From NCBI GenBank assembly GCA_944548615.1, contig OX155961.1:34810108-34874107 (forward strand): a stretch of DNA of 64,000 nt, in the 5' to 3' direction. The DNA is from Micropterix aruncella. Taxonomy: Eukaryota > Arthropoda > Insecta > Lepidoptera > Micropterigidae. The notes under the pieces were generated by a model that made no database searches, was not told the origin of the DNA, and saw only the letters and a program-made list of their open reading frames with translations. Of this stretch, positions 27,402 through 40,369 are shown one piece after another; positions within the stretch are counted from its first letter, which is position 1, and every line of letters begins with the position of its first letter. A program made the translations under genes and the position numbers.

Positions 27402-30400
27402 ATGATTACTTTAACATCGAAAAGCGTGCGTTTATCTGTGCCGATTATCCGGAGATGCTGCATAAGGAACGCGGCCGGATACGTTGCCGAAGAAGAGTAC
27501 ACTGCGGAGCCGCATTATCCGGAAATCATCGATACGAGAATTCAGGCTAGAAGGCTGCGCACGAAGCAAGCCTGGTACGACGAAATCAAAGCTGTGAAAA
27601 CGGTAGAAGAGAAGCTTATTAAGATCAACATACCGAGGTACTATGGATGGCGAAGCGTTTTACTCCTAGAGGACTACATGCCGTTCGATCCTCTGCCCTT
27701 CATACAGCACTGCACCCGGACGCATTTCATCTGCCAGGATACCTTGCCTGATCATTATTTATCAATGCAGCCGGCCGCCGAAGCGCTAGCCGCACAAATA
27801 AAGGATGAAATCGAGGATTGTTTGGTTTTTGAGAATAATACCAAGTAAGCGGCAGTTTTTTAAACTTTCATTGCTACAATAACGGCATGGTTATCTAATC
27901 ATTAGTCCTTATTCTTTCGAAAGCCAGCTTTCACAATCAAAACCGGGGCGGCACCTTTTTGGTCAATTTTGTATATAAATACTAATAATATCGTTTTTTA
28001 TTAATTATCTTTTGTTACTTAATAATTAATCTTGTTAGTCATGTATGTTGTATATTTATATAATAGATATATATGGAGGCTGATCGAAACGGCTACGCGC
28101 GGCCGTCAACAGGCACTGCTTTTTGGTACTTCAGCGGTTAATCCAAGGAACGCCGCATCAAGTACATTCGCCATAACTAATTGAAAAATACGGAATATAT
28201 CGCACCTCCGATCAAATACAGTAGTAACTTCAATTATGGTGTTTCTTTATAAAAAATATCGCCATTTTTCAATTTACACGCCCAAAAAGAGTCATAACTG
28301 TTACTTCACTATTGCCATTGACAAATTAGTGAAGTAGCAGTTAGTTAGTTAGTTAGTTAACTTGCCCGGGCCACGTTAGAAAACGTCTCCAAAAATAATA
28401 TGCGGCCTGGATGGCTTTGTCGTTTGTCTCTTGTAGGTGTGTGATGGTCGTTGACAGCTGCGGGCAGGATAGGAGGTGGGCTTCATCCTGCAGCGTTCCA
28501 CAGTTGCCTGTTGGATTCGCTGTGTAGCCCAAGCGGACGATATTGGCTTGGCATCTTGTCACAGCGTCCTTTGGCCCGGTGGTAGAAGGATTGGCCGGTA
28601 AGTTTAGACTGGCCATTTCCAGGGACGCCCAAATGTTCATGGTCGCAGACTAGAAGTTGTAAATAAGCACAATCTTCAAGGAGGCTTCTTCTGTATACCA
28701 TTTTATATTATACTAGCTGACCTGGCGAACTTTGTACCGCCTAACAGTCAATGAATGTCGTGTAACAGATTAGCTGAACTTGATTTATGATTTTATGAAA
28801 GTAATAAAATGAATACAAAATAAATATTACGTTCACTACTTTATTAAGATAATACAAAACGAAACATAAAGTACAAAAATTAAGTATATTAATCGCGTGT
28901 CAGCGAGACATGATTGAATTAAACTATTTACATATTGTGCAGCATGGGATGCACTCGGTTTAATTCTCTTCATTGAAGCACGTTGTGATATACGTCATAT
29001 TTTGTTTTTTTATCAGGCGCAAGAACAAATAAAGCGGATGATTTATCGACACAAAAACATGCCAGAGACAAATACAACAAATAAAAACCATGAAAATCGG
29101 ACCATCCGTTCTCGAGTTATAAGTGTTCGAACAAACCCAACTTTGTTTTATATATATAGATTACGATTTAATTAATGAAAATTCAAAACGAATGCTGCTG
29201 ACACTTCGAATTTAGAATGTTAAAATTGGAAGTTGCATTTATAACTCTTTTTGGAAGTGTAAAACGAGAAATTGTGATAATTTTTATAAAGAAACACCAT
29301 AACTGGAATTTTTCAAGATATTACTGTATTCCATCGGAGGTGCGATATTCAGTTTAGATTACTCTGTTATATTTTTAAAAAACCTGCCAAATAGGTGTGT
29401 ATAAAACTTTTTAAAAAAACTAACTTAACCTACCGCCATATTGTTTTTAAAGAGAATTTATACAGTATCGACCCTAATTTCATTTTTCAAAAAAAGAAGC
29501 CACTACGAGATTCAATCATTTTAATGCTAAATCTGATATGAAATAGCGTCGGATATGCAAGTAAAAAATCCCAAAATTAATAAAAAAGATATTTAAAAAA
29601 AACTAACAAACTATCGCCATATAGGTGTTTATGAATTGTTTAAAAAAAAACTGACTTAACTTACCGAAATGTAGGCGTTTGACGCTTCTTTAAATGCCTA
29701 GATCTCGCTTATTTATTAAGGCCGAAAAAGATCATATTGCAGTTTCGGAATCAGCTTGGTGAATATAGTCAGGTGACGTTAAAACATCAACAGTGTAGAA
29801 AGGCACCAATACTAGAATAATACCCAGTTTTTTTAAAAACTTTCATGGCTACAATAACAGAGTGGTTATCTAATCATTTGTCATTAACTAAAGGAGCACA
29901 GTATCAGGACGTTCAACCATTGATTCATCATCATCATCAGCCGGTAAATGTCCACTGTTAGACATAGGCCTCCCCCATAGAATGCCATGACGAGCGGTCC
30001 TGAGCCGCCTACTTCCTGCGACCTTGGCAATGTCATCGGTCCATCTTGTGGGTGGCCACACCGCATCTGTCAGTTCGTGGTCGCCATTTGAGAACCTTTT
30101 TTCCCCAACGGTTGTAGGTTCTGCGAGCTATATGGTCTGCCAGCTATATTTACTAGCTATTATTGAATTTAGTTGCTCAGCGCTATTTCGTTTCATGTCA
30201 AGCACTCATGCATGTGGAACAACTCTACAGATCAGAGCTGTCAGTTCACTTTGGTATTGGTTTGCTTCTTTCACCCGTTTTTCTTTTGTGATGCGATAAT
30301 TCGCTTAATAAACAAATTCTTTTCTTCTATTCATCAGTTTTATTCATTATCGGACTAAAATCAACAGCTATATCAGTGACCTTGGTTCTTTTGTGGATTT

Positions 30401-33400
30401 CCCCATTTCGGATCCTATCAGGCAGTGAAACTCCAAGCAATGCTCTCTCCATTGCTCGTTGTGCAACTTGCTAAAACATTGTGCTAAAACGTTGTGCAAC
30501 AGCTTGTCTAAAACCATATATAATTAATGGTCCAACATAACTAATTGTTCGTAAGACGCTTAAGTTGAAAAATACACCCCTGTCTTAATGGGTTCTGACT
30601 TCTTTCATCTTTAAACCCTCTGAAATACATCAACTAAGCACTCGACACGGTGTTCCTTAGGTTAGGTTTCAGTTTTCACCGGCTTATAACACTTTCCCAG
30701 ACAAGGAGGGGAAGTATTGTGAATGCGCATTTTTTTTCGAGGTGAAGATGGAAATATCTATTATGAGCCGCCCGAACGACTAAGACCATTTCCAGATGGA
30801 AGTCCATCTGTGTGTCTGTCTGTGTGTATTTCTTCACGATAGCGCCCAAACGCTTAATCCGATTGTGCTGAAATTTGGCATTTGGTCATGGCAAGAGTTG
30901 AAAAGTTGTGTTTGAAATTGGTCCACCAAGGGGACACTAGTCATATTTCAATGTCGAAATATTGGACTTAGAGATTTGAAATTTGATACACAGATGCCTT
31001 GTTGGGCCGGAATCACATTGTGAAATTTTGATTGGAATATCTCATATACAAGCTACCCTAATAATATTTCAATTCCGCCATACATTTTAATTAAATAATA
31101 ACACCACCTGTTGGCTCTTGGCCCAACTCCGCCCTTAGCCGAGAAATGAACATCGCCGCCCGATGAGGTTGAAACGGAATCCAACTGGGTTCGTCCGCTG
31201 GCCGAGAGAGGGCCAACTCATCGATTTTATTTATGAAATTAATATTCAGATGAAATCAGTCCTTGGCTACTTGCCGGAAAGTCTTGTGACAACCGTTTTT
31301 TTTGGCTCACCTCAGTTGCTCGATAAGAGATGAATGGAACGGATGGACGACACGAAAATAGGAATTGCACTCATGTTTCTTCTAGGCACTATATCAGCCC
31401 AAAAATACTAAGTTGCCTACATTTATATCCAAGACGCATTATCTAATAGTAAATATATTTCATAGTAACAATTTCTTTTCACAGTTCTGAAGATATTTTG
31501 AGAAAAATGAAAACTCAAAATATACAAAAATTGATCGATTTTCGAAACAATGAAGAGCCTGATGAGTAGGGGTTTGATTATTATTTGGTCTGTTTGAGAA
31601 CGCAATATCATAATTTTTGACAGGGCCATGGCTCAGTTCAAAATCAGACCGGGACGTCCGATTTGATTAACCAAACTTGTCAAACAATTTGAATTGTATT
31701 TTTTCACACACCGAAAATGTAACTATTCATAAACGTAAGGACATTCAAGAAAGCATATTTTTGTTTGTTTAGGAGAAATAATGAAATTCCTGAACCGAAA
31801 CAGAACTATGAAGGCGAAATAGAAAATGCAAAGACCTACAATATCCTTCTACAGTTCAATAGGATAATATCAAATCACTTGGCCAAGAGTTTGCCGCATA
31901 TTTCCGAAATGCAGGTAAGGAAGCAATTCTTCGTTTTTTAGACCATTAGCTTAATTATTATTTAATTTACTTAAGTTTGCCTTAAAATATGATTTTAAAT
32001 ATAACGGAATTATGATAGCGGACATTCTAATTCTCATATAATTTAGTATACATCTATTTATGTTTAAAAAATACGAAGGCATATTGCTGGATTGACAATA
32101 AAATTACTTTTTGTTGATTATTCTACATAGAATTTGCATTTCTATTTTAATATATTATTCTCTCTTACTATTTAATGACATTAGTATATTTTGATTATTT
32201 GTAAGTGGGTAATATTGAATGTAATATTACAGCCATGACAACTATCATGATAGTTATGTTTTTAATAATTAAATTTTAAGCATTTAATTTTGTGACGCAT
32301 CCAAGTGTAGGAATGCCTATCTACTGGAGAAGTTGATTGTATTGTATTGTATTGTTTAAAATAAATGCATTTGAAATTTTATTAAGTTAACTTTTAATCC
32401 TTCGACTATTTATTCAAGAAAGAAAGAATGTTAGGATGCATTTTAATTGGAAAAATTAATCTAATAAGTACAGTTATTTATAAAATCTTACAAATCTACA
32501 AAAGCTGAGAGTACAAATACCCTCGGCGATCTCCTTAATATAGGGAGGACTACCTAACGGTATGGATTTTCAGCCTTCTTCTGTTGAAAACCTTCTTCAA
32601 GGAGGCCGAGGGTGATTGTGGTTCCCAAAATAACATTGTCTTTGGCCATGAAGATACGGAAATAAAATTGGGTAGTTTTAGACTGGTCTCCTAGGTGAGC
32701 TGGTCGCAGGATCGATGTATATAGCATGGGCTGGTGGCCAATAGCTAATGGGCCCTGTTGCAGTTTGGCCACTAAGACCCATGTGTTTAGGGTCGAACAA
32801 ACACACGAGTCACACCATCCGGCGGCCTCTACTCAGAAGTGCGAGCTCGGGTAGGACTCTGGTTTGCGGGCCAGTTTCCCCTAGGAGTCAACCTTCGGGC
32901 GCTCCTGGACGGATTGTGCATTCTGACTGACAGCCGAGTCTGGAAACAGTAATGTCTGCTATAGAGCGGGGGTGGTTGTTAACCTTTTATTATTATTTGT
33001 TGTGTGGGGCTTTTCTAAGGTTTTTATGAGCCTTGTAACACTTCGACCATTGCTGATCTATTGTGTTCGCCACCCACTATAGTTCTGCGCCAAGCCTTTT
33101 GTCATTTAAGAACCGCAACAGGCTTTTGGCACCAGATTGTTTTACCTCCTCAGGTTGAAGGTAATGATCACCCAACTGGGTGTATCTTTTACGCATCAGC
33201 GGGCCACACTCGCACATGAGGTGCAGGGGAGTTTCTTCTTCGATAATCGATATCGTATTTCAATAATCACCTTATTGATGAACAAGGTCTAGCGACACAG
33301 CCACTCTTCGCTTGATGTCAGACCGTCTGTTTCCTCTCACCAAGAGCAGCGCATCATCCGCGTAGGCATAGATGGTGCAGTCCTCCAGTTAGGTAGACCC

Positions 33401-36364
33401 AGCAGGTCGAGGAACAACACATTCCAAAAAGATTGGGCCTAGGTCAGATCCCTCGGGGCATCCCATGGTCGACATTTTGGACACTGAGTTGGGCCCGCCA
33501 AAGAAACTAATTCGCCGACTCTTTGAAACATCAGGGTTGTCAACATCAGGAATTAACAGGGTTTTGTTTTTTATAGGTGGATCTAAAGCCCCGCCATGAA
33601 GCGTTTTGGTTCACCGGCGGCTTGCAAAACAGCCATAGAGTAAGAAAGTCTAGAGAAGGCTACAAGTATATGAAGGAGTTTGCCGATGTACCAGAGGATA
33701 GGCCTTTTCAGTATAAAGGTCAGTATACACTAGTATCCGTATAAGGTTAATATTATTAGTACGGTAATATCATATTTCTTACAAAACAGTTATAAAAATG
33801 CATAGTGTTGTAAACTTAGCATAGCGTTAGATCATAATATTATACATGTTCATTAAATAGATTTAAAAAAAATGTTTAATACATGAGATATTATGTGTTT
33901 AAGTTTTAAAGAAAAAAAGGTGGGTTTTTATTTTATCGGCTTTTCATTAGGGCGAGAATAATAAACACATTAATACATACCATGCCAGTAAGTTTATATT
34001 ACTAAAATATATTTGCCTTTTGCAGTATTTCGATTACTACACTCATTTTTCCAAAAAGTTGAAGCCAGTAAATTGGAATTATTAAAAAATAAATATACCT
34101 AACTTAAACCTTTAACATCCAAGAAGTTAGCCCGACCCAAATCAAAAGTTGTAATTTTATGTATTCAGATTATTTGTTTATCAGTTGTTTACATTTGTTT
34201 AGCTATTTTCGCTTATTGTTCTCACCCTCACGTACTTTTTCCATACTCCATATGGATCGGCAAACTTCAAGATTTTCACAAACTGATGTCAATCGTTTGA
34301 TATTTAAAGTTTCATTCCACCACATTTTTTGAAGAATTCCAATTAGAATTCTAATTAGATCTAACCTAACCCAAAGCCATACTGGCCATACTAGAAGGTT
34401 AGTTTACACACATGATTGGAGTTAAAAGTGTAAAGCAAGAACACCTCAAAAAGATTCTGCTGTGTTATTATAAAGTGTGGTATTGCCAACTGTAAAGTAT
34501 CTTTAAAAAATGGCATGAAATTCCTTTCGTAGAACTATATACTTACTCTATTTTTTGATATTCAAATAATGCGCTTATATTTTATTGTATTTTTTTTTCA
34601 TTTTAGGTAAAACTTTGATGGCTCTTCGAGGAAGTTTACCATTGGAGCCGTTTTTACCTTATAGCGAAGCTGAGAACCCTAATTTCACAGTACCCAAATA
34701 TACATACTCTCCTGAAACCGCTGGATTTGGAAAAACATTCTTGCATGCAGCTAATATTCCAGGTATAATAACAAAACAATGTTAACGATTTTATTATTTG
34801 ATTTTAGATAGTCAGTGGCGGCTGTTCCATAGGCAAAAGGGCAATGCCCCTTCCCCCGAATATTTCATGTGTTTGTGTCGAGATAGCTGGGATGTTTTCA
34901 ATAGGAAAAATGCTATCTGCATTTTTTACTTGAAACAACTTCACCCATTTCAGTTTCTAAAACGCACTTTGTTGCAAATCCACTTTTGTATGGTTTAGGC
35001 AGTGGGCAACGTTATTGTGTGCCCTAGGAATATTATCGCATTAATCTATCAATGTCGACTGAGGGCATTAATTTAATTTATTTGATGCAATAAAATTATA
35101 ATAGGTGTACAAAATTTAAGTAGGTAAATGCTTATTACTAATGTAATTTTGTATGCAAGTATGAATATTCTGAACGTGGTTTAACTACCAAATTACGCAA
35201 CTGAGAGTCTCAGACCTCAACTATACCTATCAGAAAGTGCCATGGAGATAGTAAACTCGAGTACTTCTTAGCTATTTGAAACCCAAAATATGAAACACAC
35301 TCTTCGTCGTTGGACAAAATACAGAGTGAGTTTCTGAGGCACTTGTACATGCGCAAGTACAATTACTATCTTAAGACACCCAAATACTTAGCCCTTCTTT
35401 TCCGTGATGAGCTTATTAGGCTTTTTTTCACTTGAGCAGAGGAGAAGGAACCATATACTTCTCCGCATTAACGGACTGCTTAGTAGGAGGGTCTACATTC
35501 AGCCATCGCGTTTTTTTGTTTCCATTGACCTCTTAGTCTATGGTTTCCGGGGAGAGATCACACCATTAATATTAAAGCATGATTTATTTTGCAGGATTTT
35601 GGCCTGGAGATAAGGATGAATTTGGCCTTATATCTTTTCATGGCAGAGGACATATGCTCCATAGGCTCAAGTCTTTCGGTGAGCCAGAACATGAAGAAAC
35701 TTTACACGCCCAAGGAATCTTGTCCTGTTTCTCATGGCTACGTTCTCAATCTTGCTATCAAGGTTTCGACCCATACAACGACATCACTTATCCGCTGGTC
35801 AACCAATCGGTTATAACCAACGGCCGCCTTTGGTCCTTCTACGCTTACCAGTTGAACACGACCAAATTCTTCGAAACGAACGTCGACACCAATCCCAAAA
35901 GAAACGTTTGCTACGGCACGAAGCCGCTGCAGTTGTACGAGTCGATCGAAGACGGCAAAGTCGTTGGGTTCAACGTGGACGTTTTAAAGCTGCTCTTACA
36001 GTTTTATATGAATGAACCGAGGGAGCGCGTAAACACCGAGATGAAGCCGTATCTGGGCGCGACGGAAAGAGTCATCGCAGATATCGAAGAGCCGGAGCGG
36101 AGGGCGTGGCTCGAGGACCGCTTCAAGCACTTGATCTCCAACCGGCCGAGGCACGAACTCATCCCTGAGATCTACCACTGGGAGAAGATCTACAAGATTG
36201 ACCATAAGACGAGGCCGCTGGAAGCTCCCAAGCGACCGTTTGAGAAGCATATCGATCCGTTTAAGAGACGGCTCGACTCTTTCTTGCGCCGTTATATTCC
36301 CAGATGTTACAGACCAACTGACCGCCGTAATAGAAGGAAGCAAGAGAAGATTTACTATCCTTAG
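27402..36364 (+). CDS. mRpS30: mitochondrial ribosomal protein S30 (mL65), five exons
   Basis: Structural protein of the mitochondrial large ribosomal subunit (MRPS30/PDCD9 family, now mL65). Exons: 27402-27844, 31773-31914, 33577-33718, 34607-34762, 35595-36364. All introns have GT/AG ends and the phases agree (2, 0, 1, 1), giving 550 codons, a normal length for the family. The first 30 residues are basic and low in acid, as in a mitochondrial import signal. Family-like segments: RYYGWRSVLL (exon 1), EAFWFTGG (exon 3), GFWPGDKDEFG and QGFDPYNDITYPLVNQSV (exon 5), followed by a YQLNT block and a very basic C-terminus. ATG 27402 follows a stop-containing leader. The introns hold LINE fragments, a split MITE, a Helitron-like insertion and a family A repeat. 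No sign of decay. Confidence 0.93.
28193..28330. mobile_element. foldback MITE family F, copy 2, left arm
   Basis: TATCGCACCTCCGATCAAAT and the following blocks match the left arm at 26891. The right arm of what is probably the same copy is at 29238-29352, about 0.9 kb away, separated by a LINE fragment and a Helitron-like element. Confidence 0.7.
28335..28705 (-). pseudogene. jockey/CR1-like LINE fragment, 3' end
   Basis: On the minus strand, VTRCQANIVRLGY, then CGTLQDEAHLLSC, is the Cys/His-containing C-terminal tail common in insect non-LTR retrotransposons. It ends in a (GTTA)n-type tetranucleotide run at 28341-28362. The 5' part is absent. An upstream frame (SLLEDCAYLQLL) shows a frameshift near 28640. 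Confidence 0.75.
28713..29160 (-). mobile_element. Helitron-like element, short non-autonomous
   Basis: Read on the minus strand it begins TCTATATATATAAAAC (29160) and ends CAGGTCAGCTAG (28713). It is preceded by A and followed by T with no target duplication. The TC start, CTAG end and A/T insertion fit Helitrons. No gene inside. Confidence 0.5.
29238..29352. mobile_element. foldback MITE family F, copy 2, right arm
   Basis: AACTCTTTTTGGAAGTGTAA through CATCGGAGGTGCGATA is the inverted counterpart of 28193-28320. Confidence 0.7.
29385..29800 (+). repeat. family E repeat, third copy
   Basis: Same block order as the 21880-22610 pair (CTAACTTAACCTACCGCCATA, GGTGTTTATGAATTG, GACGCTTCTTTAAATGCC). 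Lies in mRpS30 intron 1. Confidence 0.7.
29801..30689. other. mRpS30 intron 1 sequence, no supported gene
   Basis: 29925-30065 (CATCATCATCATCAGCCGG, then CACTGTTAGACATAGGCCTC) looks like part of a widespread insect LINE/SINE-type repeat, but the class could not be fixed. Confidence 0.35.
30690..31310 (+). repeat. family A repeat, copy 1 (near full length)
   Basis: Starts ACTTTCCCAG, has the core CGATAGCGCCCAAACGCTTA and GCTGAAATTTGGCAT, then GCCGAGAGAGGGC, and ends ACTTGCCGGAAAGTCTTG followed by CAACCG and a T run. Related copies: 38990, 41262, 52918, 57003 and 59478. No coding frame. A 3' T-run and TG-rich middle are shared; class unknown. Confidence 0.7.
32535..33550 (-). pseudogene. LINE remnant with reverse transcriptase motifs
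   Basis: Minus-strand translation in shifting frames shows GCPEGSDLGP (33445-33475), YAYADD (about 33350-33370, the RT catalytic motif), then the tail CECGPLMRKRYTQLG (33185-33225) and a long 3' UTR to about 32535. The 3' part matches 59985-60300. Stops and shifts make it dead. It lies in mRpS30 intron 2, opposite to the gene. Confidence 0.8.
33719..34606. other. mRpS30 intron 3, AT-rich, nothing recognised
   Basis: No repeat with a second copy in the window was seen. Confidence 0.4.
35290..35575 (+). pseudogene. LINE fragment, C-terminal tail
   Basis: Plus-strand translation LDKIQSEFLRHLYMRKY, then TPKYLALLFRDELIRL, resembles the C-terminal region of lepidopteran jockey-type LINEs (a Gln-x-x-Phe-Leu-Arg motif after the RT domain). 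Interrupted by a stop. Ends just before exon 5 of mRpS30. Confidence 0.6.
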
Positions 36365-36837
36365 AATATGCAAATACAGCTATTATAGATGTTTTAGAAA
36401 TTAGTAATGTAATCTAGTAAATAATACTTCTCCAACAATTCTATTATTTTTATAATGACCTATAGAGAACACCAGATCTTGCATGCCTTGTTTTCAGCAA
36501 TAAGTATAAATGACTGGCATGTCTTAATGAGCATATTACTGGGCATCATGATACCGAACCCGCGCTGGAGTGTCTTAAACCATCGCAAGGAGTAATGGAC
36601 AGTTGAACCTAAAGCTTCCCTTGACTCCACACATGCCCACAGTTTGTCAGATGATCGGTCTGCATTGCCTAAACCCATCATTGTGTTCCCTACCATTTCT
36701 GAGAAGGACTCATGCTGATATTTTAGCCCCCATTCTGGACTACTCTGTAAACCATAAACCATGCAGGGGGCAGACGTTCAGCTGTCGTCCTTCCAGACAG
36801 CAGTCTGAATATTTCTCAGGCTTGTAACACTCACAAG
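36365..36837. other. 3' flank of mRpS30
   Basis: No perfect AATAAA is close to the stop; TAAATAATA at 36418 is the nearest candidate. The minus-strand open frame at 36460-36762 has no recognised motif. Confidence 0.35.
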
Positions 36838-36965
36838 ACAGCTGTCCTAAATCTACCACAGCCGGTCGTTAGTCCGGAGTCCACCGCTCACCCCCCGGAA
36901 GTGTAATAATAGTATTACTTTGGGCCCAACCGGTCGGTGAATTCCATGGCAGCTCTGTTGGTATT
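36838..36965 (+). repeat. dispersed repeat D, copy 2
   Basis: Matches 21725-21860 block by block (CAGCTGTCCTAAA to GAATTCCATGGCAGCTC). Confidence 0.7.
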
Positions 36966-38110
36966 TTATTTATTAATTAACCATGTCGACCTGGTTCACA
37001 TAGAAAATGCCTTCAAAGCAAAGCTCTGTAGTCAAAAACGGCTACTTCGTCTGCCACAGCTTCTTGCGCGTGTACCGATCTGTCCTGAAACTTATGTGGA
37101 GTGTAGAGAAGCAAAACGATAAACGTATGACAGCTTTCTTTAAATCGAATGAGGTATCTCTTCCGCAAAAAACCATTTTAAATACAGTTAGATGGTTTTG
37201 TCTGCCGCCAAGGACAAAATTAAATCCTGGAAGAAATGGCCAAAGAGTAATTTTTAATGTGGATCCAATGCGGTCTCACACAAACAATCCTCTGGGCATC
37301 GCACTGGGTTCATATTCATAAGAAGAATGCCGTGGGTTCTATGCTGCAATATTTTGGATCTTCCTTCTGACTTGACTACAATTGTACATAATATATCAGA
37401 ATATGTAAGTAATACAATAATATTTTATAGATCAAAAAAAATAATCATTAGATGATATAAATACAAAATGAAGATGTCGTACATCTTGCCTCGGACGCAC
37501 TTATGGCGCAAAACGAAACAGTAATAAAGCTGGCCAGGCAATATTGCAGTATTTTCGATTGCGAAGCGATCGTCCAGCACCACTTGCCAGCAACTTCGGC
37601 CATACGAAAAATATGTGACTTTATGGCCGGTATATACTAAAAATATTTCCGTAAATTGCATAGTAATTGCTGGTATTCCTACCAATGTTGCCGGGCAAGT
37701 ATTGCAGCCACATTATAGTAATAATAATTCTTTATTGTAAACTGTAAGTAGGTCGTACGAAATGGATAGGTACTATTTTACGTGCTATACAGTTCACCTA
37801 TCAAGCGTACAATATTTATTTTACTATAATTAAATATATGTTCACTTCGCAAGTTGAAGAAAAACAAATCCGAAAAGTATTACGTTTTAGACATCGATAT
37901 TAACAAAATAATAATTATAACTATTAACTACAAATTTAGTAAATTCCCATTACTATATATGAAGTAAATGTTAGTTTGTTTTTAAATTAAAATGTCAAAC
38001 TGTAACAATTAGGCTGTCTACGGTTTCTCAGATTCAGAGCTAGAATTAAATATAAATGTTTAAATTTTAAAATGTTGGAGAATTACAATAAGAATATGTT
38101 AAATTATTTA
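36966..38110. other. unresolved sequence, no supported gene
   Basis: 37007-37321 has a short plus-strand open frame with no motif I recognise. The rest is AT-rich. Confidence 0.35.
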
Positions 38111-38114
38111 TTTG

Positions 38115-38425
38115 TCATTTTCGTTTAAAAAGTCATTCACGCTGTAATAGCATTTTATTTTTAAGCCAGTGCTTTAATGTCTGTTTGAATTCTGGTTGTT
38201 GCATTGATTTGATGTTTTGTGGAATAGCGTTAAAATATTTAACACAACAGAACTGAGGTCCCTTTTTACACCTTTCTGTCCTCACTGAGGGACAGTTTAT
38301 GAGGTTTCTATTCCTCGTAGCCCTTGAATGTACATCTCTTCGTAAGGAATAGATATCGGGATTATTTTTAATATATTCACAACATTCCAGTATATACAGA
38401 GAGGGCACAGTCAACATAGACATGC
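38115..38425 (-). pseudogene. LINE fragment, C-terminal tail (jockey/RTE-like)
   Basis: The minus frame has TVPSLYILECCEYIKNN, HSRATRNRN and FNAIPQNIK, the pattern of the C-terminal tail of many insect non-LTR elements. About 95 codons remain; the RT domain is missing. Confidence 0.7.
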
Positions 38426-38435
38426 TGGTGCAGAC

Positions 38436-38985
38436 ATGCTATTGCAGCGAAAAAGTGGCCCGTTTAGAAGCACCCTTACGTTTGATTTACTTTACCCATC
38501 TGCCCTACCTATCATGACTACCAAGTTACCAACCAATGTGAAGGAAAAGTATTGTGAACTATGGACCGGAACCCTTGATGCCCAAATAAAAACATGGCTA
38601 CGCAGGAACACCGATGAAACCCACCTTACAGAATGGAAAAAAACGCAGGATGCAGCAAACAAAGAACGCGGTTCCGGAAGCGTCTAAAAACTCGCCCGTG
38701 CAACCTGACAGACATCCCTCTATGCAGAGGATGCATGGAGGAAGAAGAAACGCCACAGCGTGTGCTCATGGAATGCAGGAGCGAGGTAGAGCAACGGACA
38801 AAAATACTACAATCTCCAGCAACTGTCCCGGAGACCTGTAGCAACCCAAACAGGCTGCTAACCTGGGACAGCCTGGGTTGGCTGGAGAAACATAACCACA
38901 AATAGAAACATGAGCCATGCACAACGGCCCAATCAAGAGGCCAAGTGCGAGAAAAAAGCCCATACAAACTAACTAACTACCTTTT
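38436..38985 (+). pseudogene. LINE fragment, 3' end with tetranucleotide tail
   Basis: Two plus frames joined by a frameshift near 38670 show YCELWTGTLDAQIKTWLRR, then PLCRGCMEEEETPQRVLMEC. The CxxC...C tail is typical of insect non-LTR retrotransposons; the usual His is Arg here. The 3' end runs into ACTAACTAAC at about 38968-38981, like the run at 28341. It abuts the opposite-strand LINE at 38115. Confidence 0.7.
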
Positions 38986-38989
38986 GACT

Positions 38990-39440
38990 CTTCTCTCTCC
39001 CTCCCCGCGAGACGATTAAGACCATTTCCAGACTGAAACCCTTCTGTGTGTGTGTGTATTCCTCCACGATAGCGCCCTTACACTTCATCCGATTGAGCTG
39101 AACTTGGGCATACACGCATCATTTGGTCATGAGAAGAGTTGAAAAGGTCTGTTGAAATCGGTCTACCAAGGGGCGCGCTCGTCATACTTCAATCTCGAAA
39201 TATTGGACTTAGAGACTTGTAATTCGGTACACAGATGCCTTGTTAGAACGAAATCACGTTTTAGTTGGAATACCTCTTATATGTACAAGCGACACAAATA
39301 ATATTTAAAATCCGCCATATACTACAAATATTTTAAGAATTTGCGCGCGGGGAGTGTTGGGATTGGTGCGGAACGGGGGGGATGGGGGGGGGGGGGGGGG
39401 CTTGTCTATTTGTCGAAAAAGTCTTGCAACCGATTTTTTA
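38990..39440 (+). repeat. family A repeat, copy 2, with poly-G tract
   Basis: Core GCGCCCTTACACTTCATCC, GCTGAACTTGGGCAT and GTCATACTTCAATCTCG. About 30 nearly uninterrupted G (39371-39400) precede CTTGTC, followed by GTCTTGCAACCGATTTTTT. Confidence 0.7.
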
Positions 39441-40369
39441 AAAAGCTGCCTTATATCTTTTTATTTCGGAATAAAGTTCGTACAGAAAACTTTTTGAGCA
39501 TTATTTGTTAATAATTTGTTACACCCTTCATCAAAACATGCTGGGTTTATTGCTCCTAAAATATCAACTATCTATACACAGCAAAGAGCTACAGGCAAAC
39601 ATCTAAATTAATTATATTAGAGATCAAACCTTTTCGATCTCCCGATCACGGCATTGGCTTTCTCGTACCGCGGGTTGTACATACGTTTTTTCTTTTAACA
39701 ATATTTTATTAGGACATTTATTTACTCGCCAAAATCTTTATTTCCACTAGGAGTTTTTCTCTATATAACCAATTTGCCGACGTATTAAATGTTAAAATTC
39801 GCAGCTAGATTTATTTAAATAAAGCCAAAAACCACAATGCTCAGTTAGCTAGGCGTTTTCCTCATTTCCCGTAAGTATGTATTCGTAATCGTATCGTCTT
39901 ATACGGCAATAATAATATCCAATTGTCTTCTCTATTCCAATACAATTTTGTCCACGTATGATTTGTCAATCGAATAGCTCTTCAAATTTTAGAGATCAGC
40001 GTAAAACATTAGATACAAATATATAAATAACAAAAAAGACGACATCAGCAACACGAGAATTGTGGGGTAGTCCGATCCATCCGATGCAAGAATATTAACA
40101 ATCCAGCTATATTTAAATTTGTCTGCAACAACTAATGGATTCTGGACATTTGAAGCACTACTGAAAATTAAACCATACATTTTATGATGCAAGCTTCCAA
40201 ATCAAAAACTATTACATGACTGGCCAATAAAAAATGAGTGTAATGTGTTCAGGGTTCATATACGTATGTTTTCCATTTCTTTATTCCACAATAACTTCTA
40301 AAAGCTTGGACAGATTTAGAAGTGTGTGGTATTATTAGAACCGTTATGTCATCACGAGTCTCATAGGGT

